Assembly (NCBI GenBank): GCA_030562195.1
Contig: CM060199.1
Span: forward strand, 28,974,338 to 29,038,337
Reading direction: 5' to 3'
Source of the DNA: Nipponacmea schrenckii
Taxonomy: Eukaryota; Mollusca; Gastropoda; Lottiidae
DNA length: 64,000 nt
The notes under the pieces are model-generated. The model did not search any database. It saw only the letters and a list, made by a program, of their open reading frames with translations, and was not told the origin of the DNA. Numbering within the stretch: position 1 is the stretch's first letter; every line of letters starts with the position of its first letter. The position numbers and the translations under genes are program-made. Of this stretch, positions 54,504 through 64,000 are shown in pieces.

Positions 54504-55530
54504 TGAAAGCTTTTAACCACCTCTTTCTTTTCTCACATCTCCTTTTCTCTTTCTTTTAGGTCTTCAACTCCTCCAATCAAGAACAGATAATCTAACCAAA
54601 TCCAACCAAACCAAACCAAACCAACAACATCCAATAATAAATATTATGATCATAACGAGTTTTGGAAGAATTTGCAGACTGAGTTACTCACGCCCCACCA
54701 TCCAGGGCCGAGTTACACCGACATGTCATTCGACCCGACCAGATCTGAAAATTTATCAACAACCAAACCAAACCAACAGCACAGAACCATCTAATCTGAA
54801 CCAATCCAACCACCATCTACTACGAATATCAACAACTACCTAGTTTGCGATATCAGCAATTGCTGGAAGCGAACGTTAACTCGCCATTTACCTACCTACC
54901 TTGTACCAAACAAAAGAATTAAATTGAGACAAATGGTAGTAACTCCTGAACTCCTTGCTTACTTCTGCTTATAAACTTCCCATCTGCAGATTCTTACTGA
55001 TTGTTGACAATTCAACTAAATGTTTGTAACTTTTTGTTTAACCTTTCATAACTGACTTTTTTACTTATTTAACATTTTGAACAGGATGTTTATATTTTGT
55101 AACGGATGTTGACATTTGAAACGGAAATATGAATATCCATGACCTGCGCCAGAAATGGTGCGCATAAATTAGCGCCAAACGGCTAGTCACAACCAACTTT
55201 TAACATTGAAACCTTAACTCCCTGCTGTGCTCAGCATTCCCTTACCGATGAGAATTAATTCCCTGATAATTAAACTTAATACTAATATAAGCAATTCCTT
55301 AGTTTACTGTGACAGGATTGAGGGTTTTCACACTTTTAATGTAGCGTGACTTAACGCGGGAAAATGGCGACAGTGTCATCTTGAAAATTGTTTCGGTGAA
55401 ACAATATTTTCCTTCCAAAAGGTAGCAAAATAATATCTGACGTGGTTTTTGATCTATGCAAAATGATCTTTGAACTTTTCTTAACTTGACAACATTGAAA
55501 CAATACTTATTTATAGTAAAACAATAACAA
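54361..55530. other. 3' region of the second LINE and non-coding DNA
   Basis: T33 at 54470-54502 and an AACCA/CCAAAC simple repeat at 54590-54630; the rest has no coding evidence. Confidence 0.5.
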
Positions 55531-55631
55531 TACCTGAATAAAAGAAGAAGAGAATGTTGTAGGCGAACAGTCTTTATTTTCGAGTTGGGCGGAAGTGATT
55601 TGCATACGGCTCAACAGTACAATGACGTAAT
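55531..55631. repeat. 101-bp direct repeat, right copy
   Basis: Partner of 50626-50726, in the same orientation. Confidence 0.88.
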
Positions 55632-55683
55632 AATCAAATAACGTCATAATAGCCATGGACTTCCAGCCTCAATAAATGTAGGC

Positions 55684-55926
55684 CTATGCCCCATTGGTAA
55701 TAGACCGTACTACCGATGGTAACACTATATCACCGATTTTCCATATTTCTTTGTGGTCGAATCCATTTTTGTCTTGTTTGTAAAGTTTTAGAAATTCCTT
55801 ACTCCATCTTTTCCAAAATTCATTGGCAAGATGCTGTACTCTTCTCCATCTTCTTCTTATGTATAAATCTGTTTTCTGAAAAATACCTGGAGGCGGCATT
55901 ACAATCTTTGTCTTTGATGTAAGCAA
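55684..55926 (-). pseudogene. BEL/Pao DUF5641 domain, N-terminal half
   Basis: Reads PPPGIFQKTDLYIRRRWRRV followed by QHLANEFWKRWSKEFL and WKIGDIVL, the family consensus, then unrelated residues where the insertion begins. Confidence 0.82.
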
Positions 55927-56074
55927 GTGATTTGGTGTAAGGGGACTTAAACCATCAACATTGTTTATATTGTCTACAGCTAATGGACGACAATTAACAA
56001 TAGACTCTGCTTCAGCTACAAAGGTTCTTTAGGTTTCATCGTTAAGTTGCGATCCATGATGCTGAAGTAAATGG

Positions 56075-56764
56075 TTACAAGAACATTTCTTACAGACCTT
56101 ATTTGACGTTCCCAGGAGCCACCCATGTGACTGGAGGAAAGTTTAATTTAAATGGTATCCATTCACAATCATCTTCTAATAGCTTTAGTCTAACTTGTTC
56201 ATTAAAGGAAGTAGATAGCTCATTTATAGCACCAGTAAAGTTAGAGCCTCTATCCGAACGAATCTGGCGTACTGGTCCGAGGCGACAGACAAATCTTCTA
56301 TAACTGTTCAAGAATGAATCTGAATCCATACTATCTAGAGTTTCAAGGTGGATAGCTCTTGAAGACATACAGGTGTAAATGAAACCATACCTTTTTATTT
56401 CCTTTCGTCCAATTTTTATATAAAAGGGACCAAAGCAGTCTACAGCAGAGTAAGTAAATGGAGGTGAAGGGTTGATTCTATCTTCTTGTAGATCAGACAT
56501 CTTTTGTACCTGTGTGGTACCTCTTGTTTTCTTGCACTGGATGCATTTGGAGATGTGAAATGTAATCATTGAAGAGCCATTAATTATCCAGTAACCAGAT
56601 GATCTAACTTCGATTAAAGTAATACCTCGTCCTTGATGAAAGACTTTCTTATGAAAATGTTCAATTATTGACGTTGTAATAAAATGTTTCTTTGGTATTA
56701 TCACTGGATGACAAACGTCAAATGGAAAATTACCTTTTCTTATTCTTCCGCCAACTCTCAGCAA
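56075..56764 (-). pseudogene. BEL/Pao integrase
   Basis: Zinc-binding H-x-x-x-x-H...C-x2-C: HFHKKVFHQGR and CIQCKKTRG. Core Asp residues in AVDCFGPF and RSDRGSNFTGA. A one-base shift at about 56125 moves the SHMGGSWERQ motif with the catalytic Glu into another frame, so the copy is defective. Confidence 0.85.
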
Positions 56765-57103
56765 TCCGTTGTAATCTAAAATGGATCTTATTTGTAGAGA
56801 TGACTTGTTTTCTTGATGTTTTGTTTCTTCTTTTCCAATTTGGCTTCATCTTTTTCCGTTGAAAGATTTTTTATTTCTTCTGAATTAAATTCTTCTTGTA
56901 ATCGTTTAATGATTAGTATTTCAGCATTTTTAATTTCCTCAATAGATACTGGTATATATTGATTATTCTTTCGCGGTGTGGTCTTCTGTCAAATATATAA
57001 TCGTAATCTGAGACAAACTGCAACCACTCTTTTCATTTTGTACCATGATGAAAAAAATATTGTAGTCTTTTCAGTAAAGATGAAGATTCTACAGCTTGTG
57101 TCG

Positions 57104-57573
57104 CTAAAACTGAAATCTTTTTAACCTCTGGATCGTCTTGAGATAGGCTATATTTCTTTGATGAATTGTATCGAGGCAGTTGGTTATTCTGCTGAGACCA
57201 TTCCACCATCGTGCATTGTTCATTAATTCTTTGGCACTCAACCCTCTGGATGCATCATCGGCTGGATTGTCCGCACTTTCTACATAATTCCATTGATCTG
57301 GAGTTGTGAAGTCTTTCATCTGTTGTATTCGATTAGCAACAAATATGTGGAATCTTCTTGTATCGTTGCTAATATATCCCAAAACCACTTTACTTCGGGA
57401 ACTGCATCATCCCAATCTGCACCACCTCTACAAAGTTCTTGTAATATACCTTTGCATATAAGAATAAATGGAGAAACCATGCCCAGGGGATCAAAGATGG
57501 AGCTAACTGTAGAAAGGATTCCACGTCTTGTGCAAGGACGATCTTTCAAATCTATAAGAAATTGATTCATCAT
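57104..57573 (-). pseudogene. BEL/Pao RNase H region
   Basis: 57573-57316 reads RRGILSTVSSIFDPLGMVSP and the shifted frame 57388-57104 reads TRRFHIFVANRIQQMKDFT and NPADDASRGL. Both are conserved BEL/Pao connection and RNase H segments. Confidence 0.82.
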
Positions 57574-57663
57574 TTTCGATACATCAGTGTACTCCTAATG
57601 CTCTTTCTATAGTAGTTGACTCTCTCGTTGAACCTGCCCTCTCTTCAGGTGGAATACTGTTGA

Positions 57664-58566
57664 TCACATCCTGGTTATTTGAGATAAACTTATGCAGGTG
57701 ATATCCTCCCTTGGAACATAGTCTGTTGTCTTTTCGATGAGTTTTATGGCTTCTTCGGTTGTTGATACTGATTTCAGACCATCATCCACATAAACGTCGT
57801 TTCTTAAGAACTTGGATGCTTCTGAACCAAATTCATTCTCGAAATCATCTGCTGTAGATTTGAGGGCGAAATTAGCACATGCGGGAGAATATGCTGCTCC
57901 AAATAGATGGACTTTCATTCTATATTCATCTGGTTCGTTTCGATAATTACCAGTACTCCACCATAGAAATCTTAAGAAATTTTGATCTTCTTCATTAACT
58001 TTTACTTGATGAAACATACCTTCTATATCGCACATAAAGGCAATTTCTTCTCGGCGAAATCTGCATAAAATTCGTCAAATCTGGACCCTGAAGAAGTGTT
58101 TGTTTAATGATATTCCATTGTACTCAGCACTGCAATCAAATACAATACGTATCTTATCGGGTTTTTTATTGTGGTAAACACCATGATGAGGTATATACCA
58201 TATCTTCTTGTTGTCAAGTGTCAGTTCGTCTTGTGGCACCAAATGTACAAATCCATTATTTATAGTCTTCTTCATAAAGGTTTCATAATCTTCTCTATAT
58301 TTGACATCATATAACAATCTTTTTCGAAGTTTCAATGTTCTGTTCATGGATTTATTATTTGGCAGTTGATCATTTGTGTCTATAAATGGTAGCGGTAATT
58401 CATAATGTCCATCATCTGTTCTATGAACACCATCTTGGAGTCTTTTCATGAATTTCTTGTCATTCTGAGAAAAACTTATATCTTGTTTTCTTGATTCATT
58501 AAAATCTGTTTCAAACGTTCTTGTCACGTCAATAGGATTGATGATTTCTCTAACTTTAGTCTTCAA
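57664..58566 (-). pseudogene. BEL/Pao reverse transcriptase
   Basis: Upstream part 58566-58075 carries LPLPFIDTND, IWYIPHHGVYH and KIRIVFDCSAEYNG; the catalytic part 58035-57664 has DIEGMFHQVKV, HLFGAAYSPACANFAL and the YVDD box. A shift between them near 58060 breaks the frame. Confidence 0.87.
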
Positions 58567-58868
58567 TGCAAAGTGACAAGTCCTCGTATCTTCTCCTGAA
58601 TATACTTCTTTTGTGCATATGTGGTTGGTGTAAATGAATTGTTGGTCATCTATATTTGACTTTCATTTCCAATAAATCCCCATCCTAATAAGGTATGTAT
58701 GGCGTAAGGCTCATCTTCATTCCCAAGAATTACTTCTTTAGGTCTTAATGCTCTCAAACAGTTGCGGCCCACCAGAACTGCGATCTTGATATCTTCTGAA
58801 TATGGCATAAATTCATCAGCGATTCTATTTAGATGAGACCATTCTTTTGCCGTTTCACATCTTGGTAT

Positions 58869-59398
58869 CTATGATCGACTTGCAGGAATTTCATCTCGAG
58901 TGTAGGCAGAAGATAAGGGAATAACCTCCTTAAAGCCTTTTAACATCAAACCAGTGATTTTCTTACTGCTAATAGAGGCTTTACTGAGCATGGTACTTAG
59001 GCATAATTCCACTTCTGGACCATTTAAATTAAGTTGGTTTATGATATCGGTGTCCACAAAGGTAGCATCTGACTGCTCATCAATTACAACATAGCATAAT
59101 TTCTGGTTTTTTTTTATTGTTCTCATGGTAAGCAGGAACTATAAGGGGATAAGTTTGAAACGACATTCTTCTTAAATTCTCTATCTCTATCAAGCCTTTT
59201 AAATCTTTGTATGTATTCTTCATCGTGCAATGATGTTGGATGTTGCCCTTTGCAGATACTACACATTTTTCTTGATTGGCAAGTATTTCTTCTATGTCCA
59301 TATTCAAAACAACCATGACATAACCCCTTTGACCTTGTAAATTGCCTTCTTTCTATCAACGGTAACTTGAGGAATTGTTCGCATGGGCTCTGTTGCAA
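58869..59398 (-). pseudogene. BEL/Pao zinc knuckles and aspartic protease
   Basis: 59398-59123 has CHGCFEYGHRRNTC and a second CSICKGQHPTSLH, preceded by FLKLPLIERRQF. The overlapping frame 59126-58869 is the DUF1758 protease with YVVIDEQSDATFVD, where Asp in IDEQS is the catalytic residue of the family. Confidence 0.8.
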
Positions 59399-59542
59399 AA
59401 CTTACAAATTATTTTCTTCATTTCTTTACTTTCCATCTTAACGTTAGTAGAAAAATTGGATGCGTACCTTTTTCGTGTCTGTTTTCTTCATCTTGTCTTC
59501 ATTTTCCTTTAGGAATTTAATGGATGTGACTGAATTCTTTGG

Positions 59543-61265
59543 TTAAGAATTGTACAAATACTGAAAATGGTGGAAAGGTATTAGATCTTGTTGGTTTTGC
59601 ATAACCTTGACTTCTTCACCTTCATACCAGGCATCCACAATTCTTCCCCAGGAGTGACATAAGTAATTCGGTAAGTTCTGCAGAATTTTTCTGTTTTCTT
59701 CACAGTCGTTTAAAACATTCAAGTAATGAACACTGTTCATTGCAGTTTCGACATTCTGAAGGAAGTCAGCAAATTTTCTTAAATTAACACCATCATTTGG
59801 TTGTATCTTGGGCCATTCTTTGATTTTTCTTCTATATTCTTCAGACATCAAGAATGGGTCACCATATCGACGTCCTTTGCTTTCGTATAAGCTTCTTCTG
59901 AGTTCATTGATAATAGTCCAGCAACAGATTCCTTTGCATCTCCTACAAGATATTTACTTAAGTAGAAAAGTCGTTTTGAAGCATTTGTCGTTCTATTTCC
60001 AATAAAGATTTCGAAAGATTTCATCCATATATTAAATTTAATCGATTCTCCTTTAAAGGGGCACAGGCTTGATTTGTTTCGGACAATCATCCGACTGCCT
60101 CAAACACATGAAATCTTTATTTTAGCTAATCAGACATAGTCTACAGAGCTTACCTTTGAAATTTGAGCCTTCAAATCCATGGGTCTACATATTTATCCGT
60201 GTTTGAAAATCATAATGTCTTAAGATATTATGAACGTCCCGCCATATTGGAAAATCAACGAGTTATAAATAGACTACTGCGCAGGCCCACACAATTGTAG
60301 ATTTTGTCAACAGGACACACAATTTTCAGACTGACTGAAGACCGGCCGTGTACAGCACGGAAAAAAATTAAAAAGTGAAATTTTTGAGGTATATTTCAAG
60401 GTATTTTGCGATTTTCTTAGAGCTTGAGTATTTCTGAGGACTGTTTAAATGTAACAAAGGCCCAAAACGACCCCTAAAAATCAAGATTGTGCCCCTTTAA
60501 ATACTTCTGGTTCTATCTCCGGCAAACTGTCTTTATCTTGACGTTTCGAGAGTATTTCAACCAATCTTGACAATGTATCATCACTTGTTGAGTGCTGAAT
60601 TCGATTAGTTGTGGATCCATCGTCAGTCGGAAAATGTTGTGATTCAGGAACTATCATCTCAACTTGTGTATCAAGGTATGAATTAACTTATTCTGTTGGA
60701 TTTTCTTTAGGTAACTCAATGTCAAAATCTCTAATTCTGTCTGACGTATCTTCTACAGCATTGATTGCATGAATTTCAGCTTCGGTGGCTTCTAATTCTT
60801 TCTGTATTTGTAGTTTCCTTAAATTTGACTCTTGTTCAAGTATCATCATTCTCAGATTATCATCCTGTTTCCTTTTTTTATCTCCTCTTCACGTTTCTTT
60901 AGAATTTCATCTTGTCTTTTAATTTCAGCTTCTCTCTCTACATACTTCATCTCTGTTTTCAAACGTGCTGCTTTTGTGGCTAAATCAATTCTTTTAGATG
61001 AGGTGTATGATTGATGGCTCTTTGTTGACGACTTAGTTCTCATTGAAATCTTGGAACTTGCTGAGTCTCGTTCTTCATCGCTGTTTAGATGCGTAATTCT
61101 CGAGTTGGTGAGATGCATAATCTTGGATTCTTCGATTTCGATTTCATCATATAGTTGATGAAGGTTATCCTTTTCCTCTTCAGTTTCAAGAGCTTGTTCC
61201 AATGATTCATAGATTGTATATAAATCGTTGGAAATTAATGCATGACTGTCTCTTGCTGCAGTCAA
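59543..61265 (-). pseudogene. BEL/Pao gag, MITE-interrupted
   Basis: 61265-60852 is a charged coiled coil (EKDNLHQLYDEIEIEES...RIDLATKAARLKTEMKYVER). 60090-59848 carries the DUF1759 start, PFKGESIKFNIWMKSFE and LFYLSKYLVGDAKESVAGL, continued at 59851-59543. The TTAA MITE at 60057-60496 lies at the DUF1759 start, and several shifts separate the pieces. Confidence 0.8.
60057..60496. mobile_element. TTAA-flanked MITE, copy C (440 bp)
   Basis: Same orientation and family as copy B, lacking about 30 bases in the middle; TTAA at 60053-60056 and 60497-60500. Inserted into BEL/Pao gag, hence younger than that element. Confidence 0.87.
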
Positions 61266-61640
61266 TGTCTCAACATCAGCTCGATCAGATAAAAGGCAAT
61301 CTTAATTTCATAAGTGACTTTCTTAGTTTTCTTTTTAATCTTATAAAGTCTCTACTGGGCATAGTATGTTGATAAATTTGTCCTTTTTCTGTGAGTTGCT
61401 TTGATCTTGGTTCTTTAGAAATGGACGTGCTGGTCAATTCTAATTCTTTTTATTCTACAGATGACATGGTAGGTTATCTTGTATCGTGTGTGTTGAATTA
61501 TCCTTTTACAAAGAACTCCAATCAATCAATTCTACATAAATCTTATATCTTGGTTTAAATTCTTTAAAGCTTCTTAAAGTCTTAAAATGTAGAAGTCTTG
61601 GATGAAGATTGAGAGTCTTGGTTGGTAAAAGTTTTTACTA
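61266..61640 (-). other. BEL/Pao 5' leader
   Basis: Between the LTR and gag. No recognisable primer-binding site could be assigned with confidence. Confidence 0.5.
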
Positions 61641-61970
61641 TGACAGCTGGGCTGTTGTGGGGGAAAGCAATAACAGAGTTCTTGTTGATATCAGCTTAAA
61701 AAGAATTCTTTAATCTTCAATCTTATTTCTTTTAATATTCTTAATAACCTAATATTCTGTAAACTCGTAAAAACTGAAATAGTGTAATAAATCTATGTAG
61801 GCTTATATGCAACAAAACTTAATATCTTAATAAATAACGATTATGTGAAGCGAACAGATCATGGAAAGTGTGTCGACAGGAGACTGTCTCGGACCACGCG
61901 TAGGCCTACAAAACGGCACAGATCATCACAACAATTAATCTAAAATAGAAAATGTAAAATACACTATAAC
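61641..61970 (-). repeat. 5' LTR of the BEL/Pao element
   Basis: 330 bp, matches 49567-49920 with scattered differences (for example CGTGTCGGACAAGCAG versus TGTGTCGACAGGAG). Confidence 0.87.
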
Positions 61971-62006
61971 CATAGACATACTATTAATAACTAGACTGAA
62001 CATCGG

Positions 62007-62063
62007 CCAATCAGAAGCATGGGAAGACTTGACGCACGCGTGGAGGCCTTGTCCGCCATCTTG
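62007..62063 (+). promoter_or_regulatory. CCAAT box and YY1-type site upstream of the THAP gene
   Basis: GGCCAATCAG (CCAAT at 62007-62011) is a good NF-Y site and CCGCCATCTTG at 62053-62063 is a full YY1 consensus. They lie about 85 and 32 bases before the ATG at 62095, in a locally CpG-rich stretch, as in TATA-less animal promoters. Confidence 0.6.
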
Positions 62064-62094
62064 AGTTGCCCTTCGCCTGACGGCGACGCCAAAG

Positions 62095-63597
62095 ATGCCG
62101 TGTTGTGCTGCAATCAACTGTAGTTCCAAACCAGTAACTAAACAGGCCAAGGAGAATACGGCATTGTCGTTTCATAAGTAAGTACATAGAACTAAAATAG
62201 TTGAAAATCAAGGGTTAGAACGGACTAGAAAACCCGTCGTTCCGTCAAATTTTCCTATAATTTAGGCCTAGCTAGGCCTAATATCCAGAATTAGAAAGCA
62301 ATGCTTGCTTACGTTCGTTACTCTCCTCTCCACTTCTTTATTCTTAATAAATCATCTATGATCTAACCAGTTTTTGCAGGCTTTATGTCCCAACTAGTTT
62401 CGGAACACAAATTTGAAAGTAGGCCTAGGCCTAGTAAAAAAAACTATAGGCTAGATAGGATAGGCTAGCCTACAAATTTAAATTTAAATTAAAATAGACT
62501 AGGCCTAGATCTAGGCTTAACCTTAACGTAAAAGAGTAAGAAGAGGGGGCATATCCAAAACTTTCGTAAACAGCAGTCATTCCGGACAGTTTGACAGGGA
62601 AAACCATCGTTTATCGATGCAAACGCTTGTTGTTTTTTTAAGAATTAGCCTAACCATTATTGCATTAATAAGCTCATGTGAGGCTGTTTTACTGTTTAAA
62701 GGCCTATATAGGCCTAAACACCATAGCATAGGCCCAGTCTTTTTGTTTGGCAAATGCGTGAATGATTGATTGAATGCCCGTTAGGCTTAGAATAGATACC
62801 GTACCACTCTCTTTAGGTTAGACTAATATAAAGGGGGGTGGGGGCTTTCATAACTACCGGTACTAAAATGTAAACAAAACATTGAACACAGAAACCATAC
62901 TCATAGAGAGGCAGAGCTATGTCTATCCAAGCCAGCCTATCCCTCTGTTTTAAAAATTAGATAGCCTAGGCCTATTTTAGCTGCGGTACGGTATATCTCT
63001 AGGCTAGGCCTGATCCATTTTGCCTATGGTTAGGGTTAAGGCCTAGTTTGAATTAACAATTTTTTTGGAACATTGCAAAATGCAGAAATCGCATGAGTTC
63101 AATTCATTTCAAAATTATGTAAAACCACTCCTATAGACAATGAGCTAATTTTATTGTGATGTGTTATATGTAAATCCAAACCGTGCCGTGATAGAGAGCC
63201 AGCTAATAACACAAGAGGCCTAGATGTGTTTAAAGTGATTGCTATGTGATAAATAGAATCTTACACTCGTTTCCATGTCATATTGAATTCATAAAACTCG
63301 TTTAATAATTTTAAATGACACTCGCAAAGCCTCGTATCATATCTCGTTTAATAAATTCAATATGACATGGACACTCATATTAGATCCTCAATATAAGCTT
63401 AGTACCAGTATTCATGTTTATTTATCACATTTTCAGATTTCCTCTCAGTAAACCAGTTCTTCTGAAAAGATGGCTTTTAAATTTGAAACGAGAGAACTAC
63501 ACTCCTCAGAAATATTCAACGTTATGTTCGAAACACTTTGAAGAAGAAGTCTTTGACTTTCCATCTCATTTGCAAGAAATATTTTAAGGCTTTGAAT
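62095..63597 (+). CDS. THAP-domain gene, exons 62095-62177 and 63437-63597
   Basis: Exon 1 begins MPCCAAINCSSKPVTKQAK with the first zinc pair (C-x4-C) and ends ALSFH before a GTAAGT donor. Exon 2 follows TTTTCAG and continues in frame with FPLSKPVLLKRWLLNLKREN, then YSTLCSKHFEEEVFDF, giving the second pair C-x2-H and the invariant Trp and Pro. The stop at 63595-63597 would yield about an 81-residue protein made of the THAP finger only; exon 2 may instead be spliced earlier to further exons beyond the window. No frameshift or stop in the domain, consistent with a functional gene. THAP proteins bind DNA as transcription or cell-cycle regulators or as transposase relatives. Confidence 0.78.
62178..63436 (+). 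other. Intron 1 of the THAP gene
   Basis: 1,259 bp between GTAAGT and TTTTCAG; rich in TAGGCCTA words (62260-62720). Near 63265-63375 a segment with CATATTGAATTC and GAATTCAATATGACATGG forms a loose inverted repeat. Confidence 0.65.
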
Positions 63598-64000
63598 TTT
63601 TATAGTCTCACATTTATGTCTAGAGTCTAGATTAACCCAATTGAAATCAACATTTAAATGTCAAAAACATAATTCACACTATTAGCCTTCTAAATAAGTA
63701 GTGTTGGAATGGTTAATCAATAGGCTCACAGATAGCTGGCATGGTCTCTTTTGGATTTATTAATTTGTATCCTTGGCTTTGGATGAAACTGAGAATGATT
63801 TCCAGTTTCAAATTAAACGGGGTGTTAATGTCAAACAACTAGTCCAGAGATCATTAGGACCCATCACATACAGATTTAAAGGATGTTATTGTCCATTCGA
63901 TGCTGCGCATTGACCAATCAGAATCACGAATTAGCAATAATTACTAATCGTTATAAAGAACATAAACTAAATTATTCTATTTTTTTTTAGATTGTTACTC
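63598..64000. other. Downstream DNA, nothing recognised
   Basis: AT-rich; a polypyrimidine TTTTTTTTTAG at 63980-63991 near the window end could be an acceptor for the next exon. Confidence 0.3.

Larger units (their letters stand above)
50541..55713. mobile_element. 5.2-kb insertion inside BEL/Pao pol, containing a LINE
   Basis: The DUF5641 reading stops after GDIVL on the right and resumes with IVIIKN on the left, so everything between is foreign. The flanks suggest a 2-3 bp TA/TTA duplication. Inside are a LINE on the plus strand and a 101-bp direct repeat at both ends (50626-50726 and 55531-55631). Confidence 0.75.
49567..61970 (-). mobile_element. BEL/Pao LTR retrotransposon with nested insertions
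   Basis: Direct repeats at 49567-49920 and 61641-61970 are over 90% alike by eye and enclose, on the minus strand, gag, protease, RT, RNase H, integrase and a DUF5641 domain in BEL/Pao order. Later insertions: a TTAA MITE at 60057-60496 and a 5.2-kb segment at about 50541-55713. No matching target duplication was found at the outer ends (GCGTG and CATAG). Confidence 0.9.

Overview
The window is animal nuclear DNA, AT-rich and built almost entirely of nested, decaying transposable elements. GT-AG introns, THAP-domain exons, BEL/Pao, Penelope-type and RNase H-bearing LINE retroelements, hAT- and TTAA-flanked MITEs and a Maverick/Polinton-type element together point to a marine invertebrate. The repeat texture (GTCGGTCCGTCGGTC runs, 'GAGTTATTGCCCTTGA' tandem units) makes a mollusc my best guess, but this is inference. 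I see no prokaryotic gene organisation and recognise no tRNA or rRNA gene.

Layout. 1-3345 (minus strand) is part of a virus-like element: a capsid-fibre-like protein, an adenain-like cysteine protease, a protein joining a parvovirus-type phospholipase A2 domain to a retrovirus-type integrase, and a truncated small basic protein. 3346-6100 is repeat DNA with a perfect 30-bp stem-loop and an inverted minisatellite. 6221-14012 is a three-level nest: a dead DDE_Tnp_4-type transposase gene, split by a hAT-like element (8-bp duplication CTAATGAC), which is itself split by a nearly full-length I/Nimb-type LINE (about 20-bp duplication).

14268-26614 is a second, delimited copy of the virus-like element: terminal inverted repeats of about 315 bp and a perfect 6-bp target duplication AGTATT, the Polinton signature. 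It carries decayed copies of the integrase, protease and fibre genes, a small membrane-hairpin protein, the small basic protein in fuller form, and a gene with clear Bcl-2 BH1 and BH2 motifs. Two MITEs and a 5'-truncated SGNH/RT/GIY-YIG retroelement have inserted into it, the last one into the right terminal repeat. No PolB, packaging ATPase or major capsid gene is visible, so this looks like a short or deleted form.

26640-29660 holds a decayed SWIM/YqaJ-type gene and one LTR with an initiator-Met-type primer-binding site. 32600-37770 holds exon-like pieces of a decayed gene with a QC...FDSH cysteine-protease domain; its last exon lies in a 1.68-kb tandem duplication. 40600-47360 is repeat DNA with two inverted copies of a 472-bp TTAA-flanked MITE. 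47380-48850 has THAP and transposase-like exons on the minus strand. 49567-61970 is a BEL/Pao retrotransposon (minus) with LTRs at both ends, interrupted by a third TTAA MITE and by a 5.2-kb insert containing a second, RT-deleted LINE. From 62095 a plausible host THAP gene starts on the plus strand, with CCAAT and YY1 motifs just upstream.
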